DNA of 64,000 nucleotides, taken from positions 2,170,001-2,234,000 of the forward strand of contig NZ_WWGH01000001.1 in NCBI RefSeq assembly GCF_009865135.1, given 5' to 3'. Below the pieces are notes generated by a model. The model made no database searches, was not told the DNA's origin, and saw only the letters and a list, made by a program, of their open reading frames with translations. Origin of the DNA: Streptomyces sp. SID8374 (lineage in GTDB: Bacteria > Actinomycetota > Actinomycetes > Streptomycetales > Streptomycetaceae). Positions 15,126-23,677 of this stretch are shown here, piece by piece (positions within the stretch are counted from its first letter, which is position 1; the number at the start of each line of letters is the position of its first letter). Position numbers and translations under genes: made by a program.

Positions 15126-16652
15126 TCAACGCAGCCGGAACACCGACCCCACGAACTCCGTCAGCAGCCGTTCCTTCAGGCGGCCCGGCAGGGTGTCCAG
15201 CAGGTACAGCACCGGGGCCATGCGGTCCGGGAGGCGGGCCGGGCCGTCGGCGCTCTCCCCCAGGCCCGCGAAGGCCAGGATGCCCGCCACGTCCTCCGGG
15301 GTGAGGGTATCCGGGTCCAGGGTCGCCGCCAGGTCCGTGAGGGCCGGGTCGGTGGTGATCGGGGGGAGGGTGCGGGCCTCGGTGAGGGCTTCGGGCAGGT
15401 CCGTGAGCAGGGCGTCCACCCGGTCGACCGTGGCGGGGGTCAGGGTGAGGTGGAGGTTGGGCGGGAGGCCGTCGAAGGAGAGCTGGGGCTGGAGGTACCA
15501 GCCGCGTACGCGCATCTCGTCGGCCAGGTGCAGGAGGAGGCTCAGGTCGGGGGTGCCGGTGGTCCCGTCGGGGGTGGCGGGGGTGAGGACCGTGAACGCG
15601 ACCAGGCCCGCCTCCGGTTCGCCGAGGATGTGGAGGTCCGGGGTGGTGCGGAGGCCCTCGATGAGGTGGTCGGAGGCTTCCGCCACCCGGGCGGCCAAGG
15701 ACGTGTAGCCGTCCTCGCCTATGTGCTGGAGCACCGCCCATGCCTGGGCCAGCAGGCCCGCCGACTTGGTGCCCTGGACCGTCGGGTTGACCACCGGGTA
15801 GCCGGGCCAGCCCGCGTGGGCGAAGTACTGGTGGCGACGGAGTTCGGCGTTCCGGTGGAGCACCACCGAGGCGCCCTTGTCGGCGTAGCCGTACTTGTGC
15901 AGGTCCACCGAGACGGACGTGACGCCGGGAAGCGAGAAGTCGAACGGTTCGACCGTGCGGCCCGCCCGGCGCAGGTACGGGAGCAGCCAGCCGCCGATGC
16001 AGGCGTCCACATGGCACAGCACCTCGTGCTCGGCCGCCGCCTCCGCGATCCTCGCCACCGGGTCGATGACCCCGTGCGCGTACGAAGGGGCCGAGGCGAC
16101 CACCAGGGCGGTGCGGGGGGTGATCGCGGCGGCCATCGCGGTGGGGTTCGCCTTGTACGTCACCGGGTCCACCGGGACCACCACCGGTTCCAGGCCCAGG
16201 TAGGCGGCGGCCTTGTGGAACGCGGCGTGCGCGGTGGAGGGGAGCACCAGCTGCGGGTCGGTCACGCCTCGGGTCGAACGGGCGTGGTCCCGCGCCGCCT
16301 TGACCGCCAGCAGGATCGATTCGGTGCCGCCGCTGGTGAAGGTGCCCTGGACCCCGGGCGGCGCGCCGAGGAGGGCCGCCGCCGCTCCCACCAGGTCGTT
16401 CTCCAGCCGCGCCACGCTCGGGAAGACCGTGGGGTCGAGGCCGTTGACCGTGGCGTACGCGGCATAGGCCTCGGCGGCCAGTTCGTCCAGGCCCTCGCGC
16501 CCGGCGTCGTAGACGTAGGCGAAGGTCCGGCCGCCCCGGGTGGGGGCGTCGGCGGTGCGCAGCGCCTTCAGCTCGGTGAGGATCTCGGCGGCCGGGCGGC
16601 CTGCGGGGAGCGCGGGGGTCTCCTGGGCGCTTGCGGTGGGGTCAGGCTGCAC
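15126..16652 (-). CDS. PLP-dependent decarboxylase / aldehyde-lyase-like enzyme
   Basis: A 508-residue fold-type I PLP enzyme of the group II decarboxylase family, nearest in pattern to sphingosine-1-phosphate lyase and MfnA-type amino acid decarboxylases. Seen: FTSGGTESILLAVKAARDH (phosphate-binding turn), LVLPSTAHAAFHKAAAYLG, HVDACIGGWLLPY (Asp contacting the pyridine nitrogen) and SVDLHKYGYADKGAS with the Schiff-base Lys. The ~80 extra C-terminal residues after the domain are Pro/Asp/Thr-rich. Substrate cannot be told. It overlaps the upstream transporter gene by 11 bp, so the transporter probably moves its substrate or product. Confidence 0.85.
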   Translation of the reverse strand: MQPDPTASAQETPALPAGRPAAEILTELKALRTADAPTRGGRTFAYVYDAGREGLDELAAEAYAAYATVNGLDPTVFPSVARLENDLVGAAAALLGAPPGVQGTFTSGGTESILLAVKAARDHARSTRGVTDPQLVLPSTAHAAFHKAAAYLGLEPVVVPVDPVTYKANPTAMAAAITPRTALVVASAPSYAHGVIDPVARIAEAAAEHEVLCHVDACIGGWLLPYLRRAGRTVEPFDFSLPGVTSVSVDLHKYGYADKGASVVLHRNAELRRHQYFAHAGWPGYPVVNPTVQGTKSAGLLAQAWAVLQHIGEDGYTSLAARVAEASDHLIEGLRTTPDLHILGEPEAGLVAFTVLTPATPDGTTGTPDLSLLLHLADEMRVRGWYLQPQLSFDGLPPNLHLTLTPATVDRVDALLTDLPEALTEARTLPPITTDPALTDLAATLDPDTLTPEDVAGILAFAGLGESADGPARLPDRMAPVLYLLDTLPGRLKERLLTEFVGSVFRLR

Positions 16653-18051
16653 GGGTGGTGTCCTCCGGGGCGTCGACGGGGTCCTCGCGGTAGTGGTGGA
16701 GCAGCCACAGGCTCGCGGCGGCGAGGAGTGCGGGCAGCAGGCTCATACCCGCCGTGATGCCGGTCAGCGCTGCCGCGGGCTGGGCCACCTCGTGGTCGGC
16801 GTCCGAGGAGCGGAATCCGGTCAGCGTCAGGACCAGGGCGAAGACGCCCGCGCCCAGCGCGAACGCCAGCGTCTCGGCCGCCGTCCACAGGCCGGTGAAC
16901 GTGGCCGCGCGGCGCTTGCCCGTACGGGCGGTGTCGGCGGCCAGGGTGTCCGCGAGCAGGGTGAGCGGGAGGAGTTGGAGGCCCGCGTAGGCGATGCCTA
17001 TGACCGCGACGGCCGCGTATCCGAGGGCGTTGCCCACCTGGCCGGTGAAGGCGAGGGCGACCGCCCCGGCGACGTACAGGACGGTGGCGCAGCCCTGCGC
17101 GTACTTCGCGCCGCGCAGCCGGGCCAGCCTCGTCCACACCGGCATGACCAGGATCAACGGGCCGATCAGGCACGCGAAGAGCGGGGTCACCGCGCCCGGT
17201 GAGCCGAGGGTGTACGTGGCGAAATACTGGACTCCCGCCAGCATCACGCCGACCGCCAGGGCCTGGAGGAACCACATGCCGGCCAGGAAGAGGAAGGGCC
17301 GGTTCGTGCGGGCCACGGCCAGTTGGGCGCGGAGGGAGGGTTCGGCGGTGGAGCGGGCCACGGCGGGGGCCCACCGGGTGGTGAACCAGGCGCCGAACAT
17401 GCCGACCGCGAGCAGGACGGCGACCGCGATGCCCATCAGCCGGTAGCTCGCCGAAGTGCCGCCGTCCCCATGGGCGATGGCCGGGGCGAGGGCACCGGAG
17501 AGGAGGATCGCGGCGCCGAGGAAACCGACCCGCCAGCTCAGCACCCGGCGGCGTTCGGCCGGGTCCTCGGTGATCTCGGCGGGCATCGTCACGTACGGGA
17601 CCTGGAAGACCGCATAGGCGGTCGCGGCGAGCAGGAAGAGGGCGGCGACATACGCGGCGGCCGCCATGCCGCGCAGCGGGGGCGCGGCGAAGATCAGCGC
17701 GAAGAGCGGCGGCAGGGTGCAGGCGCCGATGAGCAGGAACGGGCGGCGCGGGCCGCCGCGCAGCCTGCTGCGGTCGGAGAGCGCCCCGACGAGCGGGTTG
17801 ATCAGGACGTCCCAGGCCTTGGGCAGGAAGACCGCCGCCCCGGCGAGGGCCGGGGAGACCGCGAGCACGTTGGTCAGGTAGTAGAGCAGGATCAGGCCGG
17901 GGACGGTGGCGAAGGTCCCGGTGCAGAGGGAGCCCAGGCCGTAGCCGATCCGCACCCGGCGCGGGAGGAGCGGGACCGGACTCGCCGGAGTCCCCGGATT
18001 CCGCTCCGTACCGCTGTCGTGGCGGCTCTCGGTCGGCATGGGGCAGATCAT
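16642..18051 (-). CDS. MFS transporter, GPH (MelB-like) type
   Basis: A ~469-residue, 12-helix membrane transporter. The N-terminal helix with IGYGLGSLCTGTFATVPGLILLYYL and the motif KAWDVLINPLVGALSDRSRLRGGPRRPFL resemble the glycoside-pentoside-hexuronide:cation symporters (MelB-like), including their FGRRRP-type loop. Start may be ATG 18051 or the more usual-looking ATG 18039 (MPTESRHD); neither has a clear ribosome site. It forms a two-gene operon with the overlapping PLP enzyme downstream. The cargo is unknown; the PLP partner hints at an amino acid, amine or related compound rather than a sugar (inference). Confidence 0.85.
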   Translation of the reverse strand: MICPMPTESRHDSGTERNPGTPASPVPLLPRRVRIGYGLGSLCTGTFATVPGLILLYYLTNVLAVSPALAGAAVFLPKAWDVLINPLVGALSDRSRLRGGPRRPFLLIGACTLPPLFALIFAAPPLRGMAAAAYVAALFLLAATAYAVFQVPYVTMPAEITEDPAERRRVLSWRVGFLGAAILLSGALAPAIAHGDGGTSASYRLMGIAVAVLLAVGMFGAWFTTRWAPAVARSTAEPSLRAQLAVARTNRPFLFLAGMWFLQALAVGVMLAGVQYFATYTLGSPGAVTPLFACLIGPLILVMPVWTRLARLRGAKYAQGCATVLYVAGAVALAFTGQVGNALGYAAVAVIGIAYAGLQLLPLTLLADTLAADTARTGKRRAATFTGLWTAAETLAFALGAGVFALVLTLTGFRSSDADHEVAQPAAALTGITAGMSLLPALLAAASLWLLHHYREDPVDAPEDTTRAA

Positions 18052-18133
18052 GAACGAGAGTTCGACCGGACGGCAAGGGGTGCGGCCGGGCGCCCTCGGG
18101 GCCTGGGGGTTCCCGAGTCCCTGAGCCCCTGCG

Positions 18134-18481
18134 TCAGTGCGTGCCCTCGTCCGCCAAGCAGAACTCGTTGCCCTGCGGGTCTTGCAGGACCGTCCAGAAC
18201 AGCCCGTGCATCGAGTGCTCGCCGATCACCGTCGCGCCGAGCCCCGTCAGGCGCTCCACCTCCGCCGGGCGGCCGGGGGACGCGAAGTCGATGTGCACCC
18301 GGTTCTTGACGGTCTTGGGCTCGGGAACCCGCTGGAAGCCGAGGACCAGCGGGGTCGCCGGGACGATGACGAACTCGCCGTAGTCCTGCGTGCCTTCCAC
18401 CCCCAGCGCCGTGGCCCACCAGGCGGCCAGCGTCTGCGGGTCGGGGCAGTCGATCGTGATCATCTCCGGTGAGATTCGCAT
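18134..18481 (-). CDS. VOC (glyoxalase/dioxygenase) superfamily protein
   Basis: A 115-residue single VOC module pair of the glyoxalase_6 type. Typical features are MITIDCPDPQTLAAWWATALG at the start, PLVLGFQRVPEPKTVKNRVHIDF in the middle, then VERLTGLGATVIGE and a closing WTVLQDPQGNEFCLA. Enzymatic role unknown; many such proteins bind small molecules or give antibiotic resistance. ATG 18481 is supported by GTGAGG just upstream. It lies between a hairpin terminator and the MFS gene, 82 bp upstream of the latter. Confidence 0.85.
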   Translation of the reverse strand: MRISPEMITIDCPDPQTLAAWWATALGVEGTQDYGEFVIVPATPLVLGFQRVPEPKTVKNRVHIDFASPGRPAEVERLTGLGATVIGEHSMHGLFWTVLQDPQGNEFCLADEGTH

Positions 18482-18510
18482 GGTCCTCACCGTACGGTCC
18501 ACCACTGACA

Positions 18511-18544
18511 ACGGGCCGGGAGCACGCGCGTGCTCCCGGCCCGT
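18511..18544. terminator. 34-nt perfect palindrome, terminator of the DsbA-like gene
   Basis: Positions 18511-18544 form one uninterrupted palindrome (17-nt arms). It lies 58 bp beyond the stop of the DsbA-like gene and 30 bp before the VOC gene on the same strand, so it most likely ends the former transcript. Confidence 0.75.
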
Positions 18545-18601
18545 GACCACCGGAAAGGCCCCTGGAAAAGGCCCTGCGGAAGGGGTCTTCGGAAAGGACC
18601 G

Positions 18602-19255
18602 TCAGTCGAAGATCGGGCCCTGCGTACGGGTCCGCTTGATCTCGTAGAAGCCGGGGATGGAGGCGACCAGCAGCGTGCCGTCCCAGAGCTTCGCCGCGTC
18701 CTCGCCCTTGGGGGCGGGGGTGACGACGGGGCCGAAGAAGGCGACCTGCTCGCCGTCGGCGCCGGGCACGGCGACGACCGGGGTGCCGACCTCCTGGCCG
18801 ACCTTGTCGATGCCCTCCTTGTGGGAGGCGCGGAGCTCGGTGTCGTACGTGTCCTTGTCGGCGTACTCCACCAGGTCCTCGGGCAGGCCGACGTCCTTCA
18901 GGGCGCCGACGATCGCCTCGCGGGTGGGGCCCTCGCCCTTGTTGTGGAAGCGGGTGCCGAGGGCCGTGTAGAGGGGTCCGACGACCTCGTCGCCGTGGAG
19001 CTGCCGGGCGGCGATGACGACCCGGACCGGGCCCCAGGCCTTGTTCTCCAGGAGGTCGCGGTACTCCTGGGGCAGCTCGTCCAGCTTGTCCTCGTTCAGG
19101 ACGGCGAGGCTCATCACGTGCCAGCGCACCTCGATGTCGCGGACCTTCTCGACCTCCAGGATCCAGCGGGAGGTCATCCACGCCCACGGGCAGAGCGGGT
19201 CGAACCAGAAGTCGGCCGGGGTCTTGCCGTTCGCGGGGGTGGTGTTCTCGGACAT
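18602..19255 (-). CDS. DsbA-family protein, mycothiol-dependent nitroreductase (Rv2466c)-like
   Basis: A 217-residue thioredoxin-fold protein with an inserted helical domain. The N-terminal strand and active site DFWFDPLCPWAWMTSRW carry a CPWA motif, with one Cys only, typical of the actinobacterial Rv2466c-like branch that uses mycothiol as co-reductant. Later ARQLHGDEVVGPLYTALGTR and the cis-Pro loop GTPVVAV fit the fold. Rv2466c reduces nitro compounds and protects from oxidative stress in mycobacteria; the same function here is inference. ATG 19255 has AGGAGAG directly upstream. No signal peptide, so it is cytoplasmic. It is divergent from pepN, with ~170 bp between. Confidence 0.85.
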   Translation of the reverse strand: MSENTTPANGKTPADFWFDPLCPWAWMTSRWILEVEKVRDIEVRWHVMSLAVLNEDKLDELPQEYRDLLENKAWGPVRVVIAARQLHGDEVVGPLYTALGTRFHNKGEGPTREAIVGALKDVGLPEDLVEYADKDTYDTELRASHKEGIDKVGQEVGTPVVAVPGADGEQVAFFGPVVTPAPKGEDAAKLWDGTLLVASIPGFYEIKRTRTQGPIFD

Positions 19256-19423
19256 CTCTCTCCTCGGATAAGGCCTGTTGCTGCTGTGGGCGGGAACGCC
19301 GCCGGAGGGCCTGCCATTCCCGGACCGGCCACTACGGCCTGACCGGATACCGGCCGCCGGAGACGCGTGCAAGGATCAATGGGTTCGAACACGACACATG
19401 ACGCGCGTCACGAAGGAGTGCCC

Positions 19424-22036
19424 GTGCCCGGTGAAAACCTGTCCCGCGACGAGGCCCAGAAGAGGGCCGAGCTGCTGACCGTCGACGGTTACGAGGTCGC
19501 ACTCGACCTGCGTTCCGCCGTCGACGGGCCCGAGGGGGCCGACGGGGGCGACGGCGGGGGCGATGGTGACTCCGGTCCGCGTACGTTCCGCTCGCTCACC
19601 ACGATCCGGTTCCGTTCCGCCGTCGCGGGCGCCTCGACCTTCGCCGACCTGGTCGCGCCGGGCGTGGACGCCGTGACGCTGAATGGAAAGGCCCTCGACC
19701 CCGCCGCTGTCTTCGACGGGGCCCGGGTGGCGCTGGACGGGCTCCTGGAGGGCGAGAACGTCCTCGTGGTCGACGCCCGGTGCGCGTACAGCAGGACCGG
19801 CGAGGGCATGCACCGCTTCGTCGACCCGGAGGACGGCGAGGTCTACCTCTACACGCAGTACGAGCCGGCCGACGCCCGCCGCGTCTTCGCCAACTTCGAA
19901 CAGCCGGACCTCAAGGCCCCCTACCGCTTCCAGGTGACCGCGCCGGCCGGGTGGCGGGTCTGGTCCAACGGGGCCGAGGAGTCGCACGAGGGCGGGGTGT
20001 GGCGGTTCGCGGAGACCAAGCCGATCTCCACCTACATCACGGCCGTCGTCGCCGGTCCGTACCACTACGTGACCGACCACTACAGCCGTACGTTCGACGA
20101 CGGCACCACCCTGGAGATCCCGCTCGGCGCGATGTGCCGCAAGGGGCTCGCCAAGCACTTCGACGCGGACGACGTCTTCCTGGTCACCAAGCAGGGCCTG
20201 GACTTCTTCCACGACAACTTCGACTACCCGTACCCCTTCGGGAAGTACGACCAGGCGTTCGTGCCGGAGTACAACCTCGGGGCGATGGAGAACCCGGGCA
20301 TGGTCACCTTCCGCGAGGAGTACATCTTCCGCGGCAAGGTCACCTCGGCCGCCTACGAGCGGCGCGCCAACGTCATCCTGCACGAGATGGCGCACATGTG
20401 GTTCGGCGACCTCGTCACCATGGAGTGGTGGGACGACCTGTGGCTGAAGGAGTCCTTCGCGGACTTCATGGGCTCCTTCTCGATGGTGGAGGCGACCCGC
20501 TTCACCAACGGCTGGATCACCTTCGCCAACAACCGCAAGGCGTGGGCCTACCGCGCCGACCAGCTGCCCTCCACCCACCCGATCACGGCCGACATCCGTG
20601 ACCTGGAGGACGCCAAGCTGAACTTCGACGGCATCACGTACGCCAAGGGCGCCTCCGTACTGAAGCAGCTCGTGGCGTACGTCGGACGCGACGCCTTCCT
20701 TGAGGGCGCGCGGCGCTACTTCAAGAGTCACGCGTACGGCAACACGCGTCTGGGCGACCTTCTTTCGGTGCTCGCGGAGACCTCGGGGCGTGACATGACG
20801 GCCTGGTCGCGCTCGTGGCTCCAGACCGCCGGCGTCAACGTGCTGACGCCCGTGGCGACGTACGACGCGGCCGGGAAGCTGACGGAAATCGTCGTCGTAC
20901 AGGAGGCCGCCGCCTCCCATCCGGAGCTGCGCCCGCACCGGGTCGCGGTCGGCCTGTACCGGCGTACGCCGGAGGGTGAGCTGACGCGGTACGCGCGGGC
21001 CGAGGTGGACGTGGCCGGGGAGCGCACGGTGGTCAAGGAGCTGGCCGGGGCGGAGAAGCCCGATCTGATCCTGGTCAACGACGACGACCTCACGTACTGC
21101 AAGATCCGCTTCGACGAGGGGTCCCTGGCCACCCTCCGCGACCACCTGGGCTCCATCAGCGACCCGCTGGCCCGCGCCCTGTGCTGGTCGGCGCTGTGGA
21201 ACCTCACCCGGGACGCGCTGCTGCCCGCCCGCGACTTCGTCGCGCTGGTGCTGGCGCACGCCGGGCGCGAGAGCGACATCGGCGTCCTCCAGATGCTGCA
21301 CGCCTGGGCGCAGTCGGCGCTGGTGAACTACGCCGCCCCCGCCTGGCGCGAGGAGGGCGGCCGGGCGCTGGCCGAGGGCGCGCTGCGCGAGCTGCGGGCC
21401 GCCGAGCCGGGCAGCCAGCACCAGCTGACGTGGGCCCGCTTCTTCGCGGCCGTCGCGGGCTCCGAGGCGGACTTCCAGCTGCTGGGCGGGCTGCTGGACG
21501 GCACAGCACGCATCGACGGCCTGGAGATCGACCAGGAGCTGCGCTGGGCCTTCCTCTCCCCGCTCGCCTCGCACGGCGCGGCGGACGAGGCGGCGATCGA
21601 CGCCGAACTGGCCCGCGACGACACGGCGTCCGGCAAGCGCCACCACGTACGGTGCCTGGCCTCGCGCCCCTCGGAAGCGGTCAAGGCGCAGGCGTGGGCG
21701 GCGGTCGTGGAGTCGGACAAGCTGTCCAACGCCCTGGTCGAGGCGACGATCGCGGGCTTCGAGCAGCCCTCGCAGCGGGAACTGCTGGCGCCGTACGCGG
21801 GCCGCTACTTCGAGGTGATCGAGGGGATCTGGGCGGAGCGGTCCATCCAGATCGGCATGCACGTGGTGAAGGGGCTCTTCCCCGCGCTCCAGGACAGCCC
21901 GGAGACCCTCGCGGCGACCGACGCCTGGCTGACCGAACACGCGGAGGCCGCTCCGGCGCTGCGCCGGCTGGTCCTGGAGGCCCGCGACGACCTGGCGCGG
22001 GTGCTGCGCGGCCAGGAGTGCGACGCGCGGGCGTGA
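19424..22036 (+). CDS. pepN: Aminopeptidase N (M1), copy 1
   Basis: An M1-family zinc aminopeptidase that removes N-terminal residues from peptides. The 870-residue product contains the GAMENPGMVTFRE exopeptidase loop (family GxMEN), the zinc site HEMAHMWFGDLVTMEWWDDL with HEMAH at 320-324 and the third ligand Glu in LKESFADF, and the ERAP1-like helical C-terminal half. GTG 19424 follows GAAGGAG by 5 nt and gives the same VPGENLSRDEAQKRAELL start as copy 2. A Gly/Asp-rich insertion (DGGDGGGDGDSG) near residue 42 is missing in copy 2. A paralogue lies 7 kb downstream. Confidence 0.95.
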   Translation: MPGENLSRDEAQKRAELLTVDGYEVALDLRSAVDGPEGADGGDGGGDGDSGPRTFRSLTTIRFRSAVAGASTFADLVAPGVDAVTLNGKALDPAAVFDGARVALDGLLEGENVLVVDARCAYSRTGEGMHRFVDPEDGEVYLYTQYEPADARRVFANFEQPDLKAPYRFQVTAPAGWRVWSNGAEESHEGGVWRFAETKPISTYITAVVAGPYHYVTDHYSRTFDDGTTLEIPLGAMCRKGLAKHFDADDVFLVTKQGLDFFHDNFDYPYPFGKYDQAFVPEYNLGAMENPGMVTFREEYIFRGKVTSAAYERRANVILHEMAHMWFGDLVTMEWWDDLWLKESFADFMGSFSMVEATRFTNGWITFANNRKAWAYRADQLPSTHPITADIRDLEDAKLNFDGITYAKGASVLKQLVAYVGRDAFLEGARRYFKSHAYGNTRLGDLLSVLAETSGRDMTAWSRSWLQTAGVNVLTPVATYDAAGKLTEIVVVQEAAASHPELRPHRVAVGLYRRTPEGELTRYARAEVDVAGERTVVKELAGAEKPDLILVNDDDLTYCKIRFDEGSLATLRDHLGSISDPLARALCWSALWNLTRDALLPARDFVALVLAHAGRESDIGVLQMLHAWAQSALVNYAAPAWREEGGRALAEGALRELRAAEPGSQHQLTWARFFAAVAGSEADFQLLGGLLDGTARIDGLEIDQELRWAFLSPLASHGAADEAAIDAELARDDTASGKRHHVRCLASRPSEAVKAQAWAAVVESDKLSNALVEATIAGFEQPSQRELLAPYAGRYFEVIEGIWAERSIQIGMHVVKGLFPALQDSPETLAATDAWLTEHAEAAPALRRLVLEARDDLARVLRGQECDARA

Positions 22037-22338
22037 GCCGGGGGGCGTAGGCGGGTGTTCGTCTCGGGGTGCCTCGCCGACCGGTCGGACAGGCGCCCGT
22101 CCGGGGGTGCCTCGCCGATCAAGGTCGGATGCGGCACCCCAGGGGGCGCGCGGGACCGGCGTGTGCGCGGCGTGAAATCGGCGCTCGTACACCCGGCCGG
22201 TGCGCCCCCTGCCCATTTCCCGCACGACGCCCCTTTTCGGTCATCGAACGCCCGTACTTTAGGGCGGCGTTGTCCGGAATTGTCGACGGACGTGTAACAG
22301 GGGTTAGGACACCCTGGGTTGGCGGGAAACCATCGCCC
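22037..22338. other. 302-bp intergenic region with direct repeat and hairpin
   Basis: It contains two copies of ggggtgcctcgccga (22066-22080 and 22104-22118, 38 bp apart). The second also pairs with GGCACCCC at 22133-22140, giving a hairpin that could terminate pepN. The remainder is probably the promoter of the next gene; no ORF is supported. Confidence 0.5.
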
Positions 22339-23439
22339 ATGACCCAGAACACCCCGCTGCCTCCCGCGTCCCCCTTCTCTCCGCTGTTCACCCGTCCCCC
22401 GCACCACCTCCAGGACGTGAGGCACCGCGTCCTCTCCGCCGCCCAGCTCCGCGCCCATGGCGTCTCCGCCGCGCAGACGTCCGCGCACTGCCTGCCCGGC
22501 GGCCCCTGGCAGCACCTGCTGCCCGGCGTCCACCTGCTGCACCCGGGCCCGCCCAGCGGCCAGGAGCGGTTGCACGGCGCCCTGTTGTACGCGGGCCGCC
22601 CGCCGGTCTCCGCCCGGCGTACGCCGCCGGAGCCGGACGAGGGGTTCGGCGAGGCGATGGTGACCGGCCTGGCGGCGCTCGCGCTGTACGGCTTCGCCTC
22701 GGTGCCGGACCTGGAGGCGCTGCACCGGATCGACGTCCTGGTGCCGCGTACCCGGCGGCTGCGCTCCACCCGGTTCGTCGAGGTGGTGCGGACCTCCGCG
22801 CTGCCCGCACCGGTGCGGAGGGCCGGGGTGCCCGTGGCCCCGGTGGAGCGGGCGGTGGCCGACGCGGTGACGGGCCTGGGCGAGGCGGAGGACGTGACGC
22901 GGCTGCTGACCGAGGCCGTGCGGGCCGGGCACTGCGAACCGGCCGCCGTGGTACGGGAGCTGAGCGCGGCGAAGCTGCTGGGGCGGCCGGCGGTGGTGGG
23001 TGCGGTGGATGCCCTGCTGGCGGAGGGGCGGGCGGTGGCGGAGGAGCGGCTGTACGCGATGGTGCGCGAGCACGGGCTGCCGGAGCCGCTGTGGAACGTG
23101 GAGCTGCGGCTGCCGGGCGGTCCGGAGCTGGGCGGGGTCGACGCGTACTGGCCGGATCTCGCCGTCGCCGTGGAGCTGGACACCCGGGCGCCCCGGTTCG
23201 GTCCGCCGAGTCAGGCGCGGCGGGACGGGAACCGGGGCGTGGACCGCCCGGAGGACCCGCAGTGGTCCGCGTACGCCGCCAAGCGGGAGCGGCTGGAACG
23301 GCTCGGGGTCACGGTCGTCCACCTCACCCCCCGGAAGCTGCGCGAGGCGATGGATCAGCAGGCCACGGTGGTGCGGACGGCACTCATGGCGGCGGACGAC
23401 CGGGAGCCGGCCGCGTATCTGGTGGTGCTGCCGCGGTGA
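22339..23439 (+). CDS. DUF559/AbiEi-like hypothetical protein
   Basis: A 366-residue protein. The N-terminal third (VLSAAQLRAHGVSAAQTSAH, WQHLLPGVHLLHPG) resembles the winged-helix of AbiEi-type antitoxins. The middle (ALALYGFASVPDLEALHRIDVLVP, VERAVADAV) continues that pattern. The C-terminal part (GVDAYWPDLAVAVELDTRA, then KRERLERLGVTVVHLTPRKL) looks like the DUF559/Vsr-like PD-(D/E)xK nuclease fold with a possible D...ExD...K site. Many actinobacteria carry several such proteins of unknown function. Start ATG 22339 is chosen since the upstream in-frame region reads as non-coding. No toxin partner is adjacent. Confidence 0.72.
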   Translation: MTQNTPLPPASPFSPLFTRPPHHLQDVRHRVLSAAQLRAHGVSAAQTSAHCLPGGPWQHLLPGVHLLHPGPPSGQERLHGALLYAGRPPVSARRTPPEPDEGFGEAMVTGLAALALYGFASVPDLEALHRIDVLVPRTRRLRSTRFVEVVRTSALPAPVRRAGVPVAPVERAVADAVTGLGEAEDVTRLLTEAVRAGHCEPAAVVRELSAAKLLGRPAVVGAVDALLAEGRAVAEERLYAMVREHGLPEPLWNVELRLPGGPELGGVDAYWPDLAVAVELDTRAPRFGPPSQARRDGNRGVDRPEDPQWSAYAAKRERLERLGVTVVHLTPRKLREAMDQQATVVRTALMAADDREPAAYLVVLPR

Positions 23440-23677
23440 GACGGGGTCCGGGGCGGTCCTGATGCCACTGGTCCGGACCACACGCCCGGAACAGGTGGTT
23501 CCGGCATGCGCTTTCGCCTCATTCATCCCGTGTGACGCATCGTCCCCCGTGGCGGATCTATGCCATGTACCTGTCTCGTCTCCGTCAACTCTCCACAAAG
23601 CCCTGTCATTTACGACAGGCTGAGCGGTCATCCGGTACCGAATTCCGGACTCTCTCTTTCAATTAACAGGGATGCTG

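Noticed and set aside
18511..18544. Mobile-element end (inverted repeat)
   Set aside because: A single self-complementary palindrome right after a stop codon is better explained as a terminator; no transposase or target duplication is present.
19376..22225. Long open frame opposite pepN copy 1
   Set aside because: Antisense shadow of a well-supported M1 peptidase gene; composition is Val/Gly/Arg-rich without domains.
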